This document shows, piece after piece, positions 22,901 through 42,826 of a stretch of DNA of 64,000 bases (within the stretch, counting starts at the first letter, position 1; each line of letters opens with the position of its first letter). The position numbers and the translations under genes were made by a program. The stretch is from Carnegiea gigantea (Eukaryota; Streptophyta; Magnoliopsida; Caryophyllales; Cactaceae): the NCBI GenBank assembly GCA_029747015.1, contig JAKOGI010000026.1, forward strand, positions 1,809,817-1,873,816, written 5' to 3'. A model generated the notes under the pieces. It made no database searches, was not told where the DNA came from, and saw only the letters and a program-made list of their open reading frames with translations.

Positions 22901-24420
22901 CATTATATGTACCGTATCGATTAGTACTTTCTATGTATTTCATCTTCTCTATAAAAGAAGAAGTTGATTATCGTGATGGACACGATCATTTGAGCATATT
23001 TGAGTAAAAGGGAAGTCAGATTTTTTCATTTCTCTATGAATAAGCTTATCTGATAATCTTAACAGTTTAAGTCCCTCTTCAATCCTTCCATTATAATATT
23101 TTTACTTTCCAACTTTCAATAAAAGAAGTTTCCCAGTAGAGAACAATTGAACCTTATGTCTTCAATATCATAATTTCTTGACTAAAGTTCTATTATCCTT
23201 AAAAATATAAAAACTTGATTAGTGCTTATGGTTTACTGTACAAAATAAAACAGATTTATGTTGTACCTGATCTAAGGAAGGTGGGTTGAGATCAGCAATA
23301 TTTGTCAACTGGAAGTTGGAGGAACGCCATGGTCAAGCGTCCACTAAGTTCTTATCATGGGCAATACTCTCCATTTGAGCTTTATTATTTTGCTAAGTAT
23401 AGCAGGACTATAATTGTAGAGAGTATAATATTTATGATATAAGTAGTATATTGTAATAGTTAGCACCAGTAAAATCATTATAAGGAGTTTAGAGATTAAA
23501 AACAAGCTTTTTTTATTTAAAAGTCCCAAAAATTATAATATTTGCACCTATCACCTCATTCTGGGAAAAAATATAAAATTCAACAAGTTTAGGGTCTAAT
23601 TTGAAATAAAAAGTCCCTAGAAATCATTTTCTCGTATGATATCGACCCCTGCAAATTAATTTATCTAGAATAGTGAGTACCTGAAAATACATTAAATAAA
23701 TGTGGTCCACTAAAATTTATTTCCGTAAAATAGTAGGTCCCTAGAGTCACAAATTGGTTGTTTAGGTATTAACACAGTAGTATGAAGATGGGGGACAAAA
23801 AATCTTTACAACATTTTGTAATATCCTATTCTCTCAAGTTTACTTTGAAAAATAATAGTAGTTTGCAATAGAAGTAATGACGAAGTTACTGACATAGTTC
23901 ATTTAAAATATTTAGCGTCACTTCTAATAAAAATAAAAAAATACTTTGTTTAATATTGGGTTACTATTTACTAAAAAATATAAAATTGTTTTAATTAATT
24001 CGTATATCCATTCCAACGTAATACAACAGTGTAGCAAGTGATAAGTGCTAAATTTTTAAAATCTGTCAGTATTAATGCAAAATTAAAGGTTACTCCTGCA
24101 TTTAAAAGGATCTTTTATCCCAAGTAACTAACACCACATGACATGCTCTAATTCAGTAGTCTCCAACCCTAACCAGTCAGCCAGCAAAGCACTGTCCCTG
24201 GTCTAACAATCACGTAAGCCTTATTGGGCCTTGCCCAATTGACCACTTAGCGTGAACATACTCTCACTTAGACAAGCAAGCATATGTCTGTACATTGGCC
24301 TTTAGCCTACTGACTTGCCCAACCTTTAATTTAGTCAATCTAGAATCTGACACTGAAGAAGTGTGAGGACATTTTCAAGTTTGTTGATTATAGGATATGA
24401 TTCCACAATAAAATTACTTA
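22901..24420. other. AT-rich intergenic DNA, no gene identified
   Basis: Long A/T runs and no conserved frame. The only open frame (23,344-23,529 minus) is a short hydrophobic low-complexity sequence. Confidence 0.5.
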
Positions 24421-24639
24421 AGATGTTTGAAAAGTTTCATTAGCAACTTCGCCTTAGTTAGGCTCGGTCAATGTGGGGGATCAACCCGTAGGTCAAGCTT
24501 CATTCATGCAAGCATCTTCACTCTAGCAGTAAAAGGGCATTTCATCTATGCCCAACAGAAAGGATGTCTATCAAGTTTCAGACTCAAGAATAATCAAACT
24601 TGTATATACGTCGAACTTCCAGTCATCAGACAACTAGGC

Positions 24640-25020
24640 TCAGGAGAACTTGGCTTTGGGTTGTCGAGCGATCAAGTTTAGGAGGATTGGGCTGCAAATT
24701 AATCTCATCATTCGTCCTTGTCTAGACGATAGCGAAGAGTTCGGTGTCCGATCATCAAGTGACCAAGTTCAAGAGAATCTGGCCACAAATCGATCTCATC
24801 ATCCATCCCTGCCCCAGTTATCAAGTGACAAAGCTCAAAAGGGTATGACTACAGACTGGATTTCATCACTCATCATTGTCCCAACAAAAGCAGACAATTG
24901 GACTTCTGGTATCAGGTCACCAAACTCAAAAGGGTCTGGCTGCAGACTGATTTCATCATCCATCTCAATCACGACAAAAGTGGGCCAACCACCAGCCTTC
25001 AGGTGATCAAGCAACCAACT
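24640..25020. repeat. Imperfect repeat cluster (AAGTGACCAAGTTCA... CTCATCAT)
   Basis: Related blocks combining a (T/A)CAAG(T)GA(C/T)CAAGTTCA-like word, a GGCTGCAGA/GGCCACAAA-like word and TCTCATCAT(C/T)C recur four to five times at uneven spacings of roughly 65-95 bp. The two open frames across it (24,427-24,681 and 24,650-25,006) follow from the repeat and show no domain. Confidence 0.5.
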
Positions 25021-25151
25021 TTAGGCAATGTCATTAATTAGGTTTGGAAATAAACTTAATTTAGGCTCAGTCAAAATAAGGGCTAACTATAGATGTCTAA
25101 AAGTGGCTTCATATTGTTACAAAAAGTTCAATGATGAAACTTAAGATCTAG

Positions 25152-25957
25152 CCCATGTTTGGCAAAGAGCTTTTTGGATTTAAAAAGAGCTTTTTGGAGG
25201 TATCAGCTGGTTGACTTTGATCAAAAAGCTCTTTGGGGTGTTTGGTTGATTAGCTTTTTAGATTAGCTTTTTATACCCAAAAAACTCGTTTACAAAAAGC
25301 TCTTTGGGATAGCTTTTTGAGAGAGCTTTTTGATATTTACTATTATAATGACCATACTAACCTTATAATTTAGACAAATTTACATTACATGTCCTTCACA
25401 AATGATATTCCCGAATGTTGGATGCTTATATTTTAAATTTTTCAATTTATTTTTTTTTTTTTTGGGACAAGAGTTGTGGATGGTCATGATGTTGAAGATA
25501 GTGCTTTTAATTTTAATACTTTCTTAATTTAACAAATAATTTATGTTAGTTAGTCTTACATTATATATAAATATTTTTTATATCACATAATTTGAATTGC
25601 TATTAAAAAAGATAACATTTAACATTAAAAATATATTTTGATAATAAATACTAAAATTAGAAAAAAGTATAAATATAATTTTATATATCACATAAATCTT
25701 AATTCATAATTCATATCAAAAAGAAAAATAAATATCCAATGAAAAATTGTTTTGGTAGAAAAATAATGAAATTGAGTAATGGGTATAAGTAAAATTTTAT
25801 CAAATAGCTTTGTTAGAAACAGCTAACTTCACCAAACACTTTTTTCACAAACAGCTACTGCAATAAGCTAAGTCAAACAGCTAATACAATCAGCTAACAG
25901 CTAACAGCTAATGCAATCAGCTAACAGTTAACAGCTAACAGCTAATTGCCAAACAGG
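25152..25957. mobile_element. hAT-type non-autonomous element (MITE)
   Basis: The left end reads CCCATGTTTGGCAAA and the right end TTGCCAAACAGG, an inverted terminal repeat (CCCTGTTTGGC-type). Subterminal regions contain many AGCT words: AGCTTTTTGG near the left and repeated CAGCTAACAGCTAA near the right. The flanks AGATCTAG and GGACCTAG match at 6 of 8 positions, consistent with an old 8-bp hAT target duplication. No transposase is present. The element shares ends and internal words with 46,491-46,857, in inverted orientation. Confidence 0.75.
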
Positions 25958-26044
25958 GACCTAGTCTGTACGTTTGGAACCTTGACAAAATAAAAATTAG
26001 ATTGTGAGCACGCGTTAGATAGATTTCCATGTTTGAAAACCTGA

Positions 26045-26182
26045 CCAGTTTCCAAAATGGAAATCCAATCAGTTTTGAAAATGGAAACTCGGTCAGTTTT
26101 CATTTGGGAAATCCACTAGTCATTAGAAATGGAAACCCTACCAGTTTCCGAAAATGAATATCAACCTAGTTTCCAAAATGGT
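26045..26182. repeat. Short tandem repeat, period about 25 bp
   Basis: About six diverged units of the form CCAGTTTCCAAAATGGAAATCCAAT run in series, starting near 26,045, 26,069, 26,093, 26,116, 26,141 and 26,166. The core AGTTT(C/T)...AAATGGAAA is kept in most. Confidence 0.75.
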
Positions 26183-27562
26183 GAGTTCACCGGGTTCCTC
26201 ATGGTTTTTTTGCCGTCAACTTGATTGGATGTTCCTGTCTAGGAACTTGATTGCCATCGAATCTACCTCAAGTTTTGTTTTAAAAGTGAAATACAATAAG
26301 GCATTCACTAATAAGGTTTTTCGGTTAATAAGGGACATATAATATCTTGTAGAATGTTATCTAAAACGGACAATGTTTTTTTCTCTCTTAAGCCACAATG
26401 AATGGGGATTGCTCCTACAATTAAAGGGAAGAAAATGAGACCGAAAAATTAAAGCAGAGAGTATAAAATATAGAGAGTGTTATGTTGACCAAGTTTTTGC
26501 TAGGTTTCAAGTCAATTAGGTGGGTTAACTCGACTGTCTCTTTCTCTTCCCATCTTTTTCCCATTTTTTGATTTAATTTTATATTTTTGAGAAAGGGGTG
26601 TAATTTTTCTAATTAATTTGGCACTCTACCCACTGTAAATGTTTAATTTCTTATTTTCTTTTTCCTTTTATTTGACATATTAATCTTCATTGTAATTTAT
26701 TAATTTGCATTGCTGCAACTAATGTACTACATGCTTTTTTCTTGCAGTGTAACGATTTCTATTCTCAGGTTTGATTAATAAACGTTATCAATGATGACGG
26801 GCAGTTTCGACATGTACCCCATCTCGATGTCATACCTTCATCTCCAAATCCGGATCTTTTGGTTCTAGCCAATGGAGTCGTATGTTTCTCACGTTAGGGA
26901 TTATTCAAAAATCTTGGAAAATTCAAAAGAATTCAGAAATCCTTGGAAAACCTTCTTCTATTAAAAAAAAAAGATAAAAGGGGATTTGCCAAAGATTTCT
27001 GAATAACATTACTATGTCCCTTCAGTTGCCTATACAGTTAGGGCTTGATAACTGGATATTTGGATCTACATTTCAGCATGAATATGTAATTAATCAAACC
27101 GTCAGGCTTGAGATCAAAATCAGAATTCGAATGCTCACTAGGAGGCAGATGTCAACAAGGGATCAAAGGTGGATAGCACAATTAATATGAAAGAAAACTT
27201 ACTAGCCTTAAGTGGATTAGGCTGTGATTTTTGGATTTAACTATGTAAGTGTCACCCTGTACAGTTATCCAAGTCTGCCATACGTACTTTTGGGTGTTCG
27301 TAAGACCGCAAGAATTATGACTAAACCTTATCCAAAATTTTAACATTTCGATTTCAACTTTTAAATCAAGGAACCAACCCCAAATTTTTCTTGCCACCTT
27401 CATGATCTAATCACTAGAATAATCTACCCGCATCATATATAGCTATATTTGTTTGGTGTTCTTATTCCAAAGTCACCTAATAGATGATTGAGTATCGGCC
27501 CGATGTAAATTAAACTATTGTCAGACCTTTATTTTTCGGAATATTAGTCATCAAAGACCTTA
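26183..27562. other. Intergenic DNA, no gene identified
   Basis: I find no coding motif. The minus frame at 27,182-27,403 has no recognisable domain. An A homopolymer interrupts 26,966-26,975. Confidence 0.5.
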
Positions 27563-28004
27563 TGTCATGCACCCCTCTAGAATACTCTACAATACCCTAG
27601 ATTTCTCTAGATTTCTCTAGAGTATGTCCTAGAGGATTACGAAGGGTTCCACACAATTCCACACTTGTGTAGAATCCTAAATATTTATATAGAATATTTC
27701 GGAAGTGTAATAATAACCGTAGGATCAAATAGATCTCCGTCATTTATTGAGGAGGGGGATGTATATATAAACCCCCAAGGGGACTCATTTGTAACCAAGC
27801 CATTGAAAGCATTTCAATGTGCAATACAAAACATTCTCCTAAACTCTCCACACTCTCTTGAGCATGCGTGTGCTTATTTAGCTTCTCAAGTCTAAGTTAG
27901 CTTCACTTAAGACTTACTAGCAAACTAAGAAAGGGTCCAGATCGAGTGAGTTTGCTAGCACAACACGGGCATGAGTTTGACTGAAATTATCAACCCATAA
28001 CAGT
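27563..28004 (+). repeat. 5' LTR of the chromovirus element
   Basis: 442 bp, TGTCATGC...CCATAACA. It contains a TATA box (GTATATATAAAC) near 27,760-27,771, conserved in the 3' LTR near 32,677. The CTCTAGA-rich start, with TTTCTCTAGA repeated in tandem near 27,602-27,622, is partly lost in the partner. Confidence 0.88.
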
Positions 28005-28005
28005 T

Positions 28006-28022
28006 GGTAGCAGAGCTTGGTT
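28006..28022 (+). other. Primer-binding site (tRNA-Met type)
   Basis: Immediately inside the 5' LTR the sequence reads TTGGTAGCAGAGCTTGG, close to the plant initiator tRNA-Met complement TGGTATCAGAGC. It fixes plus-strand orientation. Confidence 0.8.
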
Positions 28023-28037
28023 CTAGTTGGGAGATCA

Positions 28038-29150
28038 TGACTTCAAGCTTAACCAATGTCAACCCTCAACAAGGTGGCAAGAAGGGCAAGGACATGATAG
28101 GCCTTGTTTGGAGAACAGCTTGCAAAGATCAACACCACCATGCCAGCCCTAACTGGTAGGGTGGATGACATAGATAGATGCATCGAAGAGCTCAAGTCCG
28201 ATGGGGACATGGAAGAGCTTTGTGGGGAGATGCAAGCATCTATGACCTCCATGGTGGCCGACTTCAAGAAGGAACTTCAAGCCCTTCAAGCATCTGAGGC
28301 CGCTAAGGATGGCTTGCAAGGCTAAGGTTGAGGTGTACAAGGCAAGGGTCGAGGCCTTTAAAGCACAAATCAAGCTGTGCATGGCAACGGTGGCTAATAG
28401 TGGGTCCGTCCATGTACCCACCACTCAAAAGGGGAATGCCCCAAGACCTCCCACCTTCCATGGAGTTAGGAATGTAAGGGCGATCGACAGCTTCCTATGG
28501 CGACTTGAGGCGTACTTCAGGACAATGGGCATCGAGGATGATGCTTAAAAAGTGAGTAATGCTGCTCTGTCACTTAAAGACATTGCTCTTGTTTGGTGGC
28601 GTCGTAGGTGTGACGACGTCCGTAGGGATCCAATTCTATCAACACATTGGATGAGTTCAAGAGGCAACATAAGAAGCAATTCTATTGCGAGGATGCCGAA
28701 AATGAAGCAAGGGCTAAGCTAAGACGTCTCCAACATAAAGAGGATCACGTCTGGAAAAAAATCAAGGAGTTCCAAGAACTTCTCTTGGATATTTCAAGCA
28801 TGGGGGAGCAAGATGCAGTCGTTTGCTTCGTCAATGGCCTGTGTGGGTGGGTCGAGATTGAGCCTCAAAGGTGTGGTGTGCAAAACCTCGCCTCCGCGAT
28901 CGCTGCAGCCGAGACCATAATCGAGTTCAAGAGGGAGTCCTGCAAGAGACCAAACAAGAAGACAAGTGGCAGCGGCAAAGATGGGGGAGATCGGGACAAG
29001 TCTCCTAGGCGTGACAAGTCATCCTCACCAAGAGACAAAGGGAAGGGAAAGAAGGATGAGACACCAAGGAAGTCCTCATGCTTCTTATGCAATGGACCTC
29101 ACCTAGTTTTCGGGTGTCCAAAATGGGGTAAGCTTACCGCTCTTATCTAA
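28038..29150 (+). pseudogene. Chromovirus gag relic with zinc knuckle
   Basis: The likely start at 28,038 reads MTSSLTNVNPQQGGKKGKD and then shifts frame. Frames at 28,104-28,325 and 28,309-28,548 carry a coiled-coil N-terminal part and the gag core PPTFHGVRN...IDSFLWRLEAYFRTMGI. The frame at 28,647-29,150 has the second half (LDEFKRQHKKQFYCED-like, ARAKLRRLQHKEDHVW) and a basic Lys/Ser/Asp-rich linker. It ends in the CCHC knuckle CFLCNGPHLVFGCP, with the short C-x2-C-x3-H-x4-C spacing seen in this group. At least two frameshifts and one stop (28,546) inactivate it. Confidence 0.8.
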
Positions 29151-29189
29151 GACGATGAAAGGCAAGATGAGGCGAGGAAGATAGCTTCT

Positions 29190-29690
29190 ATGAAGCTACT
29201 CAATGCGATCCATGCAAAGTTAAAGGGACAACGTCATAGACGCATGTACGTGGAGACCATCATTAACGGCAAGCCACTACAAGCAATGCTAGACACTGAA
29301 GGCGATACGGTCTACTTAGCCAAGGATCTTGCTGATAAGAAGGAGAGAGACTTTGTGAAGGGAGACAATGCAAGGATTCTCCCGATCGATGGCGTTGCTT
29401 GTGGAGCCTAAATCTAAATCGGCTAGTGGAAAGGTAATGTTAATATCACCGTTGCTCATCTTGATGACAAGAAGTTCTATTTGTGCATCGACTTTCTTGA
29501 CACATTGAAGGCATTCTTGATGCCTTACACTAACACCATGTGCATTATGGAGACCGGGCAACCTTGCGTCGTTCCCGTGAAGAGGGAGATTAATGAAGAC
29601 AAAATGCTCTCTACTCTTCAATTCTTCAAGGGCGTCAAGAAGAAGGAGCCTACTTTCCTTACCACCCTCAAGATGGAGGAGAAGTCCAAG
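29190..29690 (+). pseudogene. Chromovirus aspartic protease relic
   Basis: The active-site block reads AMLDTEGDTVYLAKDLA instead of the family pattern LDTGATDTYLA. The catalytic Asp is kept but the following Gly is shifted by a substituted Glu. Downstream is a segment with KFYLCIDFLDTLKAFLMPY and CIMETGQPCVVPV, typical of the protease-RT linker in this lineage. A stop near 29,409 breaks it. Confidence 0.7.
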
Positions 29691-29710
29691 CACTCGAGGC
29701 CATCCATAAG

Positions 29711-30976
29711 GTGCTTGAAGAGTTCAAAGGTGTTATGTCTGCTGAGTTACCTAAGAAGCTTCCCCCGAGAAGGGAAGTGAACCATGCTATTAAGTTGGAG
29801 TCGGGGGATAAACCACTCGTATTTGGCTCTTACCGCATGGCACCTTCGGAGCTTGAAGAGCTAGGGAGGCAATTAAAGGAGCTACTTAATGCCCATTATA
29901 TTCGTCCCTCCAAGTCGCCTTATGGTGCGCTGCTTTTACTTCAAAAGAAACATGATGGATCGCTTTGACTATGCATCAACTACCGAGCACTTAACAAGAT
30001 CACCATTAAAAATCGGTATCCCATTCCTCACATCAATGATCTTTTCGGCCAACTTGGAGATGCAAGGTACTTTACCAAACTTGACTTGAGCAGTGGGTAT
30101 TACCAAGTCTGCACAGTCGAAGGAGACGAGCCAAAGACGGTATGTGTGACACGTTACAGATCATACGAATTCTTTGTCCTGCCCTTTGGCCTCACTAATG
30201 GCCTGGCCACATTTTGCACTCTCATGAACAAGGCACTTGCTCCCTTCCTCGATCGCTTTGTTGTTGTCTATCTTGATGACATTGTCATCTATAGCAAGAT
30301 CATAGAGGAGTATGTGGGGCACTCACGGAAAGTGTTTCGAACTTTGAGGGACAATGAGCTTTATGTTAAGAAGGAGAAATGCTCCTTCGCACAATAAGAG
30401 GTGCCTTTCCTGGATCACATCATTGGTAAAGGCAAGCTACGCATGGTTCCGGTAAAAGTCAAGGCCATCTTCGAATGAGAGCCACCCACTAAAGTCACTC
30501 AGTTGAGATCACTCCTTGGCTTGGTGAACTACAACCAACGGTTTATTAGGGGCTATTTCGCTATTGCCGCCCCTCTCACCTACTTGTTAAAGAAGGGAAG
30601 ATGATGGATATGGGGTCAAGGGTGCCAAAATGCTTTTGAAGCTTTGAAGAAGGCAATTATCGAGGAACCGGTCTTAGCACTTCCCGACCTCAACAAGGCA
30701 TTTGAACTACACACCAATGCTTTCGACTTTGTTATTGGTGGAGTCAGGATGCAAAAGGGTCATCCCATTGCTTTTGAGAGTCGGAAACTTAATGACACCA
30801 ACAGGCGGTATGCGGTGCAAGAGAAGGAGAAGATCGTGGTAGTGCATTGTCTTCGTACTTGGAGACATTATTTGCTAGGGAGCAAGTTCGTGATCAAGAC
30901 CGATAATGTGGCTACAAGCTACTTCCAGACTCAGAAGAAGCTTACTGCAAGCACGCTCAGTGGCAAGATTTTCTAG
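29711..30976 (+). pseudogene. Chromovirus reverse transcriptase and RNase H relic
   Basis: RT blocks run in order: PPRREVNHAIKLESG, LLNAHYIRPSKSPYGA, QKKHDGSL then CINYRALNKIT in an adjacent frame, YFTKLDLSSGYYQV, FFVLPFGLTNGLATFCTLMN and the catalytic YLDDIVIYS (YLDD at 30,269-30,280). The RNase H part (30,644-30,976) reads FELHTNAFDFVIGGVRMQ where the family has TDAS, so a catalytic Asp is Asn. Then follow IAFESRKLN and a YLLGSKFVIKTDN block that keeps its Asp. Stops occur after DGSL, after CSFAQ and within the RT-RNase H linker. Confidence 0.85.
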
Positions 30977-30993
30977 CCGAGTTCGATTATACC

Positions 30994-32070
30994 ATGGAGT
31001 ACAAGGTGGGTCGTGCTAACATGGTGGCTGATGCTTTGAGCCACAATGGAGAACTCGCTGGCACTAGCCGGCCTCAAAGCAACCTTCGGGACCGCATTAA
31101 AGAAGGGCTCCAACATGACTCACTTGCCCAAACCATCATCAATCTTGTGAAGGAGGGCAAGACGAGGTGGTTTTGGATCAAAGATGACTTCATCCTTACT
31201 AAGGGAAAGCACATCTATGTTCATTCATATGACAACCTCAGGCAGGAAGTCATGAAGGAGAGTCACGATAGCAATTTGGGCAAGTCATCTAGGCATGCAC
31301 CGCACACTAGCTCTTGTAGGAGATTCCTACTATTAACCTCACTTGAAGGATCATATAGAGGCCTATATGACGACTTATCTTGTGTGTCAACAAGATAAGA
31401 TTGAGCAAGGAGCACCCGCCGGACTATTAAAGCTTCTACGCATTCCCAAAAGGCCATGGGAGAGTGTTTCCATGGACTTCATTGTGGATTTACCCACAAG
31501 TGACGGGTGCAATTGGGTCCTTGTGGTGGTGGACCAATACTCCAAGTATGCTACCTTCAGTCTCGTACCCAAGGAGTGTTCCGCCGAGCAAGCCGCCATT
31601 TATTCTTCAAGCATGTAGTGAAGTATTGGGACCTGTCTCGTTCTATCGTGAGTGACCAGGACACTCAGTTCATGGGGCATTTTTGGACGGAGTTGTTCAA
31701 GCTTACGGGTTCCGAGCTTACTTCTTCCACTAGCTTCCATCCACAGAGCGATGGACAAACCGAGAGGGTCAATGCTCTCTTGGAGTTATACTTGAGGCAC
31801 TACATGAGTGCTAACCAAAGGGATTGGGCGAAGCTGCTTAATGTTGCCCAATTCTCCTATAACTTGCAAAGGAGCGAGTCTACAAGCCGAAGTCCGTTTG
31901 AGAGGGTCTAAGTCCTCCCACCTACAAGTTCGCCAAGAATTGGAATGATCAAGTAGGTGTAGCTCGTGCTTACTTGTAGAAAGCCTCTAAGAAGTTGAAG
32001 AAGTGGACCGATAAGAAGAGGCGCCCGAGAGAGTTCCAAGAGGAGACCTCATACTTGTCAAGATGTACAA
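30994..32070 (+). pseudogene. Chromovirus integrase relic
   Basis: The N-terminal zinc-binding part is degraded (ESHDSNLGKSSRHAPHT, with only part of the HHCC pattern). The core keeps WESVSMDFIVDLPTSDGC, VVVDQYSKYATF, then after a frame change SIVSDQDTQFMGHFW and FHPQSDGQTERVNALLELYLRHY, so both Asp residues and the Glu are visible, though in two frames. A GPY/F-like C-terminal segment follows in pieces. Confidence 0.8.
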
Positions 32071-32284
32071 CCATGTGAGGTTAAGCGGTCGACACCGGGG
32101 TCTCATTCAGCGATACGAGGGGCCTTTCCCCATCCTTAAAAAGGTGGGGCGCATGCTTGCAAGATAGAGTTGCCTCCTAAGATGAAGTATCATCTCGTCT
32201 TCCATGTAAGTCTACTCGAACCTTATCATAGAGATTAAGCGGATCTGAGTCGAGGCATCTCACAACGGGCGCCGATGGGCATGA

Positions 32285-32440
32285 AAGTCCAACATTACAA
32301 GAAGGTGGAAGAAGTTCTTGCCGATTGAGTGGTGCAGCACTCTAACCAACCACCGAAATATGAACTTCTTGTCAAGTGGAAGGGACTACCTGAAAATGAG
32401 GGTAGCTAGGAGCCCATCTAGCACTTGTAGCAATTCAAGG
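32285..32440 (+). pseudogene. Chromodomain at the end of the gypsy polyprotein
   Basis: The frame reads KVEEVLAD, stop, VVQHSNQPPKYELLVKWKG and LPENEGS, matching the chromodomain core (YLVKWKGLP...SWEP). The C-terminal Trp and preceding residues fall at a stop (GS-stop-EP). Chromodomains in this position help direct integration in active elements; this copy is broken. Confidence 0.75.
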
Positions 32441-32485
32441 AGTAAATATAAGAGAACAAGAAGGCAATGAAGACGTCGCCCGATT

Positions 32486-32498
32486 ACGTGGGAGAGGA
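32486..32498 (+). other. Polypurine tract
   Basis: GTGGGAGAGGA abuts the TGTCATGG start of the 3' LTR, the expected place for plus-strand priming. Confidence 0.75.
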
Positions 32499-32914
32499 TG
32501 TCATGGACCGCTATAAAATACTCTAGACTGCTCTGGATTTCTCTAGTCTATGTCCTAGAGGGTTCTACACAATTCCATAGTTATGTAGAATCCTAGATAT
32601 TTATATAGAATATCTGAAAGCATAATAATAACCGTATTATCAAATAAATCTCCACAGTTCATTGAGGTAGTGGATGTATATATAAACCCCTAGGGGGCTT
32701 ATCTCTAACCAAGCCATTGAAAGCATTCCAAAGTACAATATAAAGCATTCTCGCAAACTCTCCGTACTCTCTTGCACGCGCGTGTGTGTTTACTTAGCTT
32801 CTCAAGCCTAAGTTAGCATCACTTAAGAATTACTAGCAAACTAAAGAAGGGTCCCGAGCGAGTTAGTTAACGTTGCACGGGCTCAAGTTTAAGTGAAATT
32901 ATCAACCCATGACA
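32499..32914 (+). repeat. 3' LTR of the chromovirus element
   Basis: 416 bp, TGTCATGGACC...CCATGACA. It aligns with 27,563-28,004 throughout, with many substitutions and short gaps. Confidence 0.88.
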
Positions 32915-34998
32915 CTTAGCAATACCAAAAGGGTGCAAGAATTCTCTTCATTTTGAAGTGAACAACTAATAAATGTCCCCTGATTTGTAGTTGACTTTAA
33001 AGTTTAAACATCATATTTCCAAATAAAGATTTAGAACCTTTAAACAGAACACATAAGTAGGTAACAAAAATTTACACCAGCTCATTACAACCATTATCAA
33101 ACCCCTTTGGGCATTGGCTTGATTTTATGCCATTAATCTCTAATACAATCAAATATCAAGCAATGTCACTAATCACAGCCTTCCATTACGAATTTTTGGC
33201 TTAAAATAGAAAAAAAATTGATACAAACTCAAATTTAAAAATTCAGCTAATTCTGATTATTCTCGTAGGGTTTTTCTTACATAATCTCCAACGTCTCAAT
33301 TACCGTAACCCCCTCCCCTCAAAATAGAAAGGTAAAAAACAGCTTCTTTAACGAATAGTTTCAAGCCTTCCCTTTTTCAATCAATTCATAACAAAAATTG
33401 AATAAACTTGCAACATAACAACATTATTGACCCAATTTGCAACAACTACTCTTACTGTGGGTCCCATTTCTGCGGAATCTAGCAGGATTCCAATGTAGAC
33501 AACCTAACCCTTGTAAGTATTCCTACTAGTAAAGATGCCGATTTCTAAAAACCTACAAAGGAAACACAATTTGCCACAACAATTTATCAAGGAAATTCAG
33601 TAACTTTTTCACGTCCTTATAAAGCATGACCATGGATTTGAAACTCGGCGTTCTGGTTCGGAAGAGCCGAGTTCACTCGGATTTACACATGGACGAACCG
33701 AAAAAGGCCGCGAAATCGGAGTGAATCCCGCTTCACTGGGAAACGGCCGTGACACCTAGGATAAGACGCTACATGGCCGAATGACTCGGTTTACACTTCA
33801 AGAAAATACATCTTCGACTATTTGACATGACGCAAGATTCCAAATCGGCGGGTGGTGAGAAAAAGCGTCAAAAATCGAAACGAACAAGGCATTTAGGTAT
33901 ACGATTTGTAGCACGTTGGTTCGCATTTGAGGGAGGAAAGCAGGTGAGTGATGCTTGGCGGTGGACCAATGGCCATGGACGCAGTCGGGGTAGAGAGCAG
34001 CAGAGAATGGGGGAGGAGTGGATGAAGATGAGACGAAGGAGTGCAGTGAATTCGTGGGAAGCGAAGGAGAAGCCAAGAAGGCAGGCGAAGCAGAAGCAAA
34101 GGAATGTGGGAGATGAAGGAGAAGGCCAAGGACTGAAGGCTGAGGAGTGACTAAGTGAGCAGGGCAAATTAGGAAATTAGGCTTTTAAGAGCAATGGGCA
34201 TGCTTTCACAGAATTCCAGTAATTATCTAAGTTTAATAATTTTTTTTTAAAAAAATTTTGAAAATGCTTCGCTTTTGCCAAAACAAAGGACGGGCGAGAC
34301 ATTAAATTTTTGGAGGAAGGTTAATTATTTAAATTCTAAAATGATAAATTATTATTCATTATTATACTTTAATCTTTGCAATACTTTAGTTGTTAATAAA
34401 CACTGTGAATTATGTTATTAATATTGTAAATTGTTAAATTGTGAAATATGTTATTTTCATCATATTTTACGTTAATTATATTGATTTTATGTTATTTATA
34501 ATCATGTTATTTTTATGCTAATTATTTTGTTTGTATGTTATTTATGATCATGCTATTTTTATGTAAGTTATGTTATTTTATGCTAATCACGTTATTTTTA
34601 AATTATATTTATGATAATTTTATGTTATTGATATGTTAATAAACTATTTCCATGTTGTACTGTTTGTACTACTCTACAACCTTACAATTTGCATCAAAGC
34701 TTACGTATATTATTTTGTTTAAACTATTGTCAAAATTGACTCATTGTAATCTAATAACATAAGAACTATGCTACAAAATAACATTACTTAACGAATTGTG
34801 GTACTAAAATACATATACAGATGACAATCAACCATGTGAACCTTCTCACACCGCAACAAACGTGATCCATTCTGCGATCAGCGTATTCGAACGCTCCTGT
34901 GTTAACGTAACCGTAATCGCAAACGCGTCTGCATCCGCGTTTTAAATCCCTGAGCATGACACACAAACTGCATCTTCTTATGACATACTTCGTTCAGA
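32915..34998. other. Intergenic DNA and AIH 3' flank, no separate gene
   Basis: Open frames overlap on both strands at 33,798-34,167 and look accidental (Arg/Lys-rich one way, Ser/Pro-rich the other). 34,420-34,640 is AT-rich with loose repeats of ATGTTATTTTTATGCTAATT. The 3' untranslated region of AIH probably occupies the last few hundred bases above about 34,700 but no poly(A) signal stands out. Confidence 0.5.
34420..34640. repeat. AT-rich imperfect tandem repeat
   Basis: The words TATGTTATTTTTATG and GCTAATTA/GTTAATTA recur about eight times at roughly 20-35-bp spacing. Confidence 0.6.

Positions 34999-42826
<7,828 letters not shown>

Larger units (their letters stand above)
27563..32914 (+). 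mobile_element. Ty3/gypsy chromovirus-type LTR retrotransposon
   Basis: Two direct repeats (27,563-28,004 and 32,499-32,914) with TGTCATG starts and ACA ends bound a 5.35-kb element. A tRNA-Met-type primer-binding site follows the 5' LTR and a purine tract precedes the 3' LTR. Internal order is gag, zinc knuckle, protease, RT, RNase H, integrase and a C-terminal chromodomain, which identifies a chromovirus. CTTA occurs on both outer flanks (27,559-27,562 and 32,915-32,918), compatible with a short target duplication. Numerous stops and frameshifts show that the element is dead, and the two LTRs differ by many substitutions and indels, so it is not recent. Confidence 0.9.

Noticed and set aside
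33798..34167. Overlapping open frames on both strands
   Set aside because: Arg/Lys-rich one way and Ser/Pro-rich the other, no domain, no splice or promoter context.
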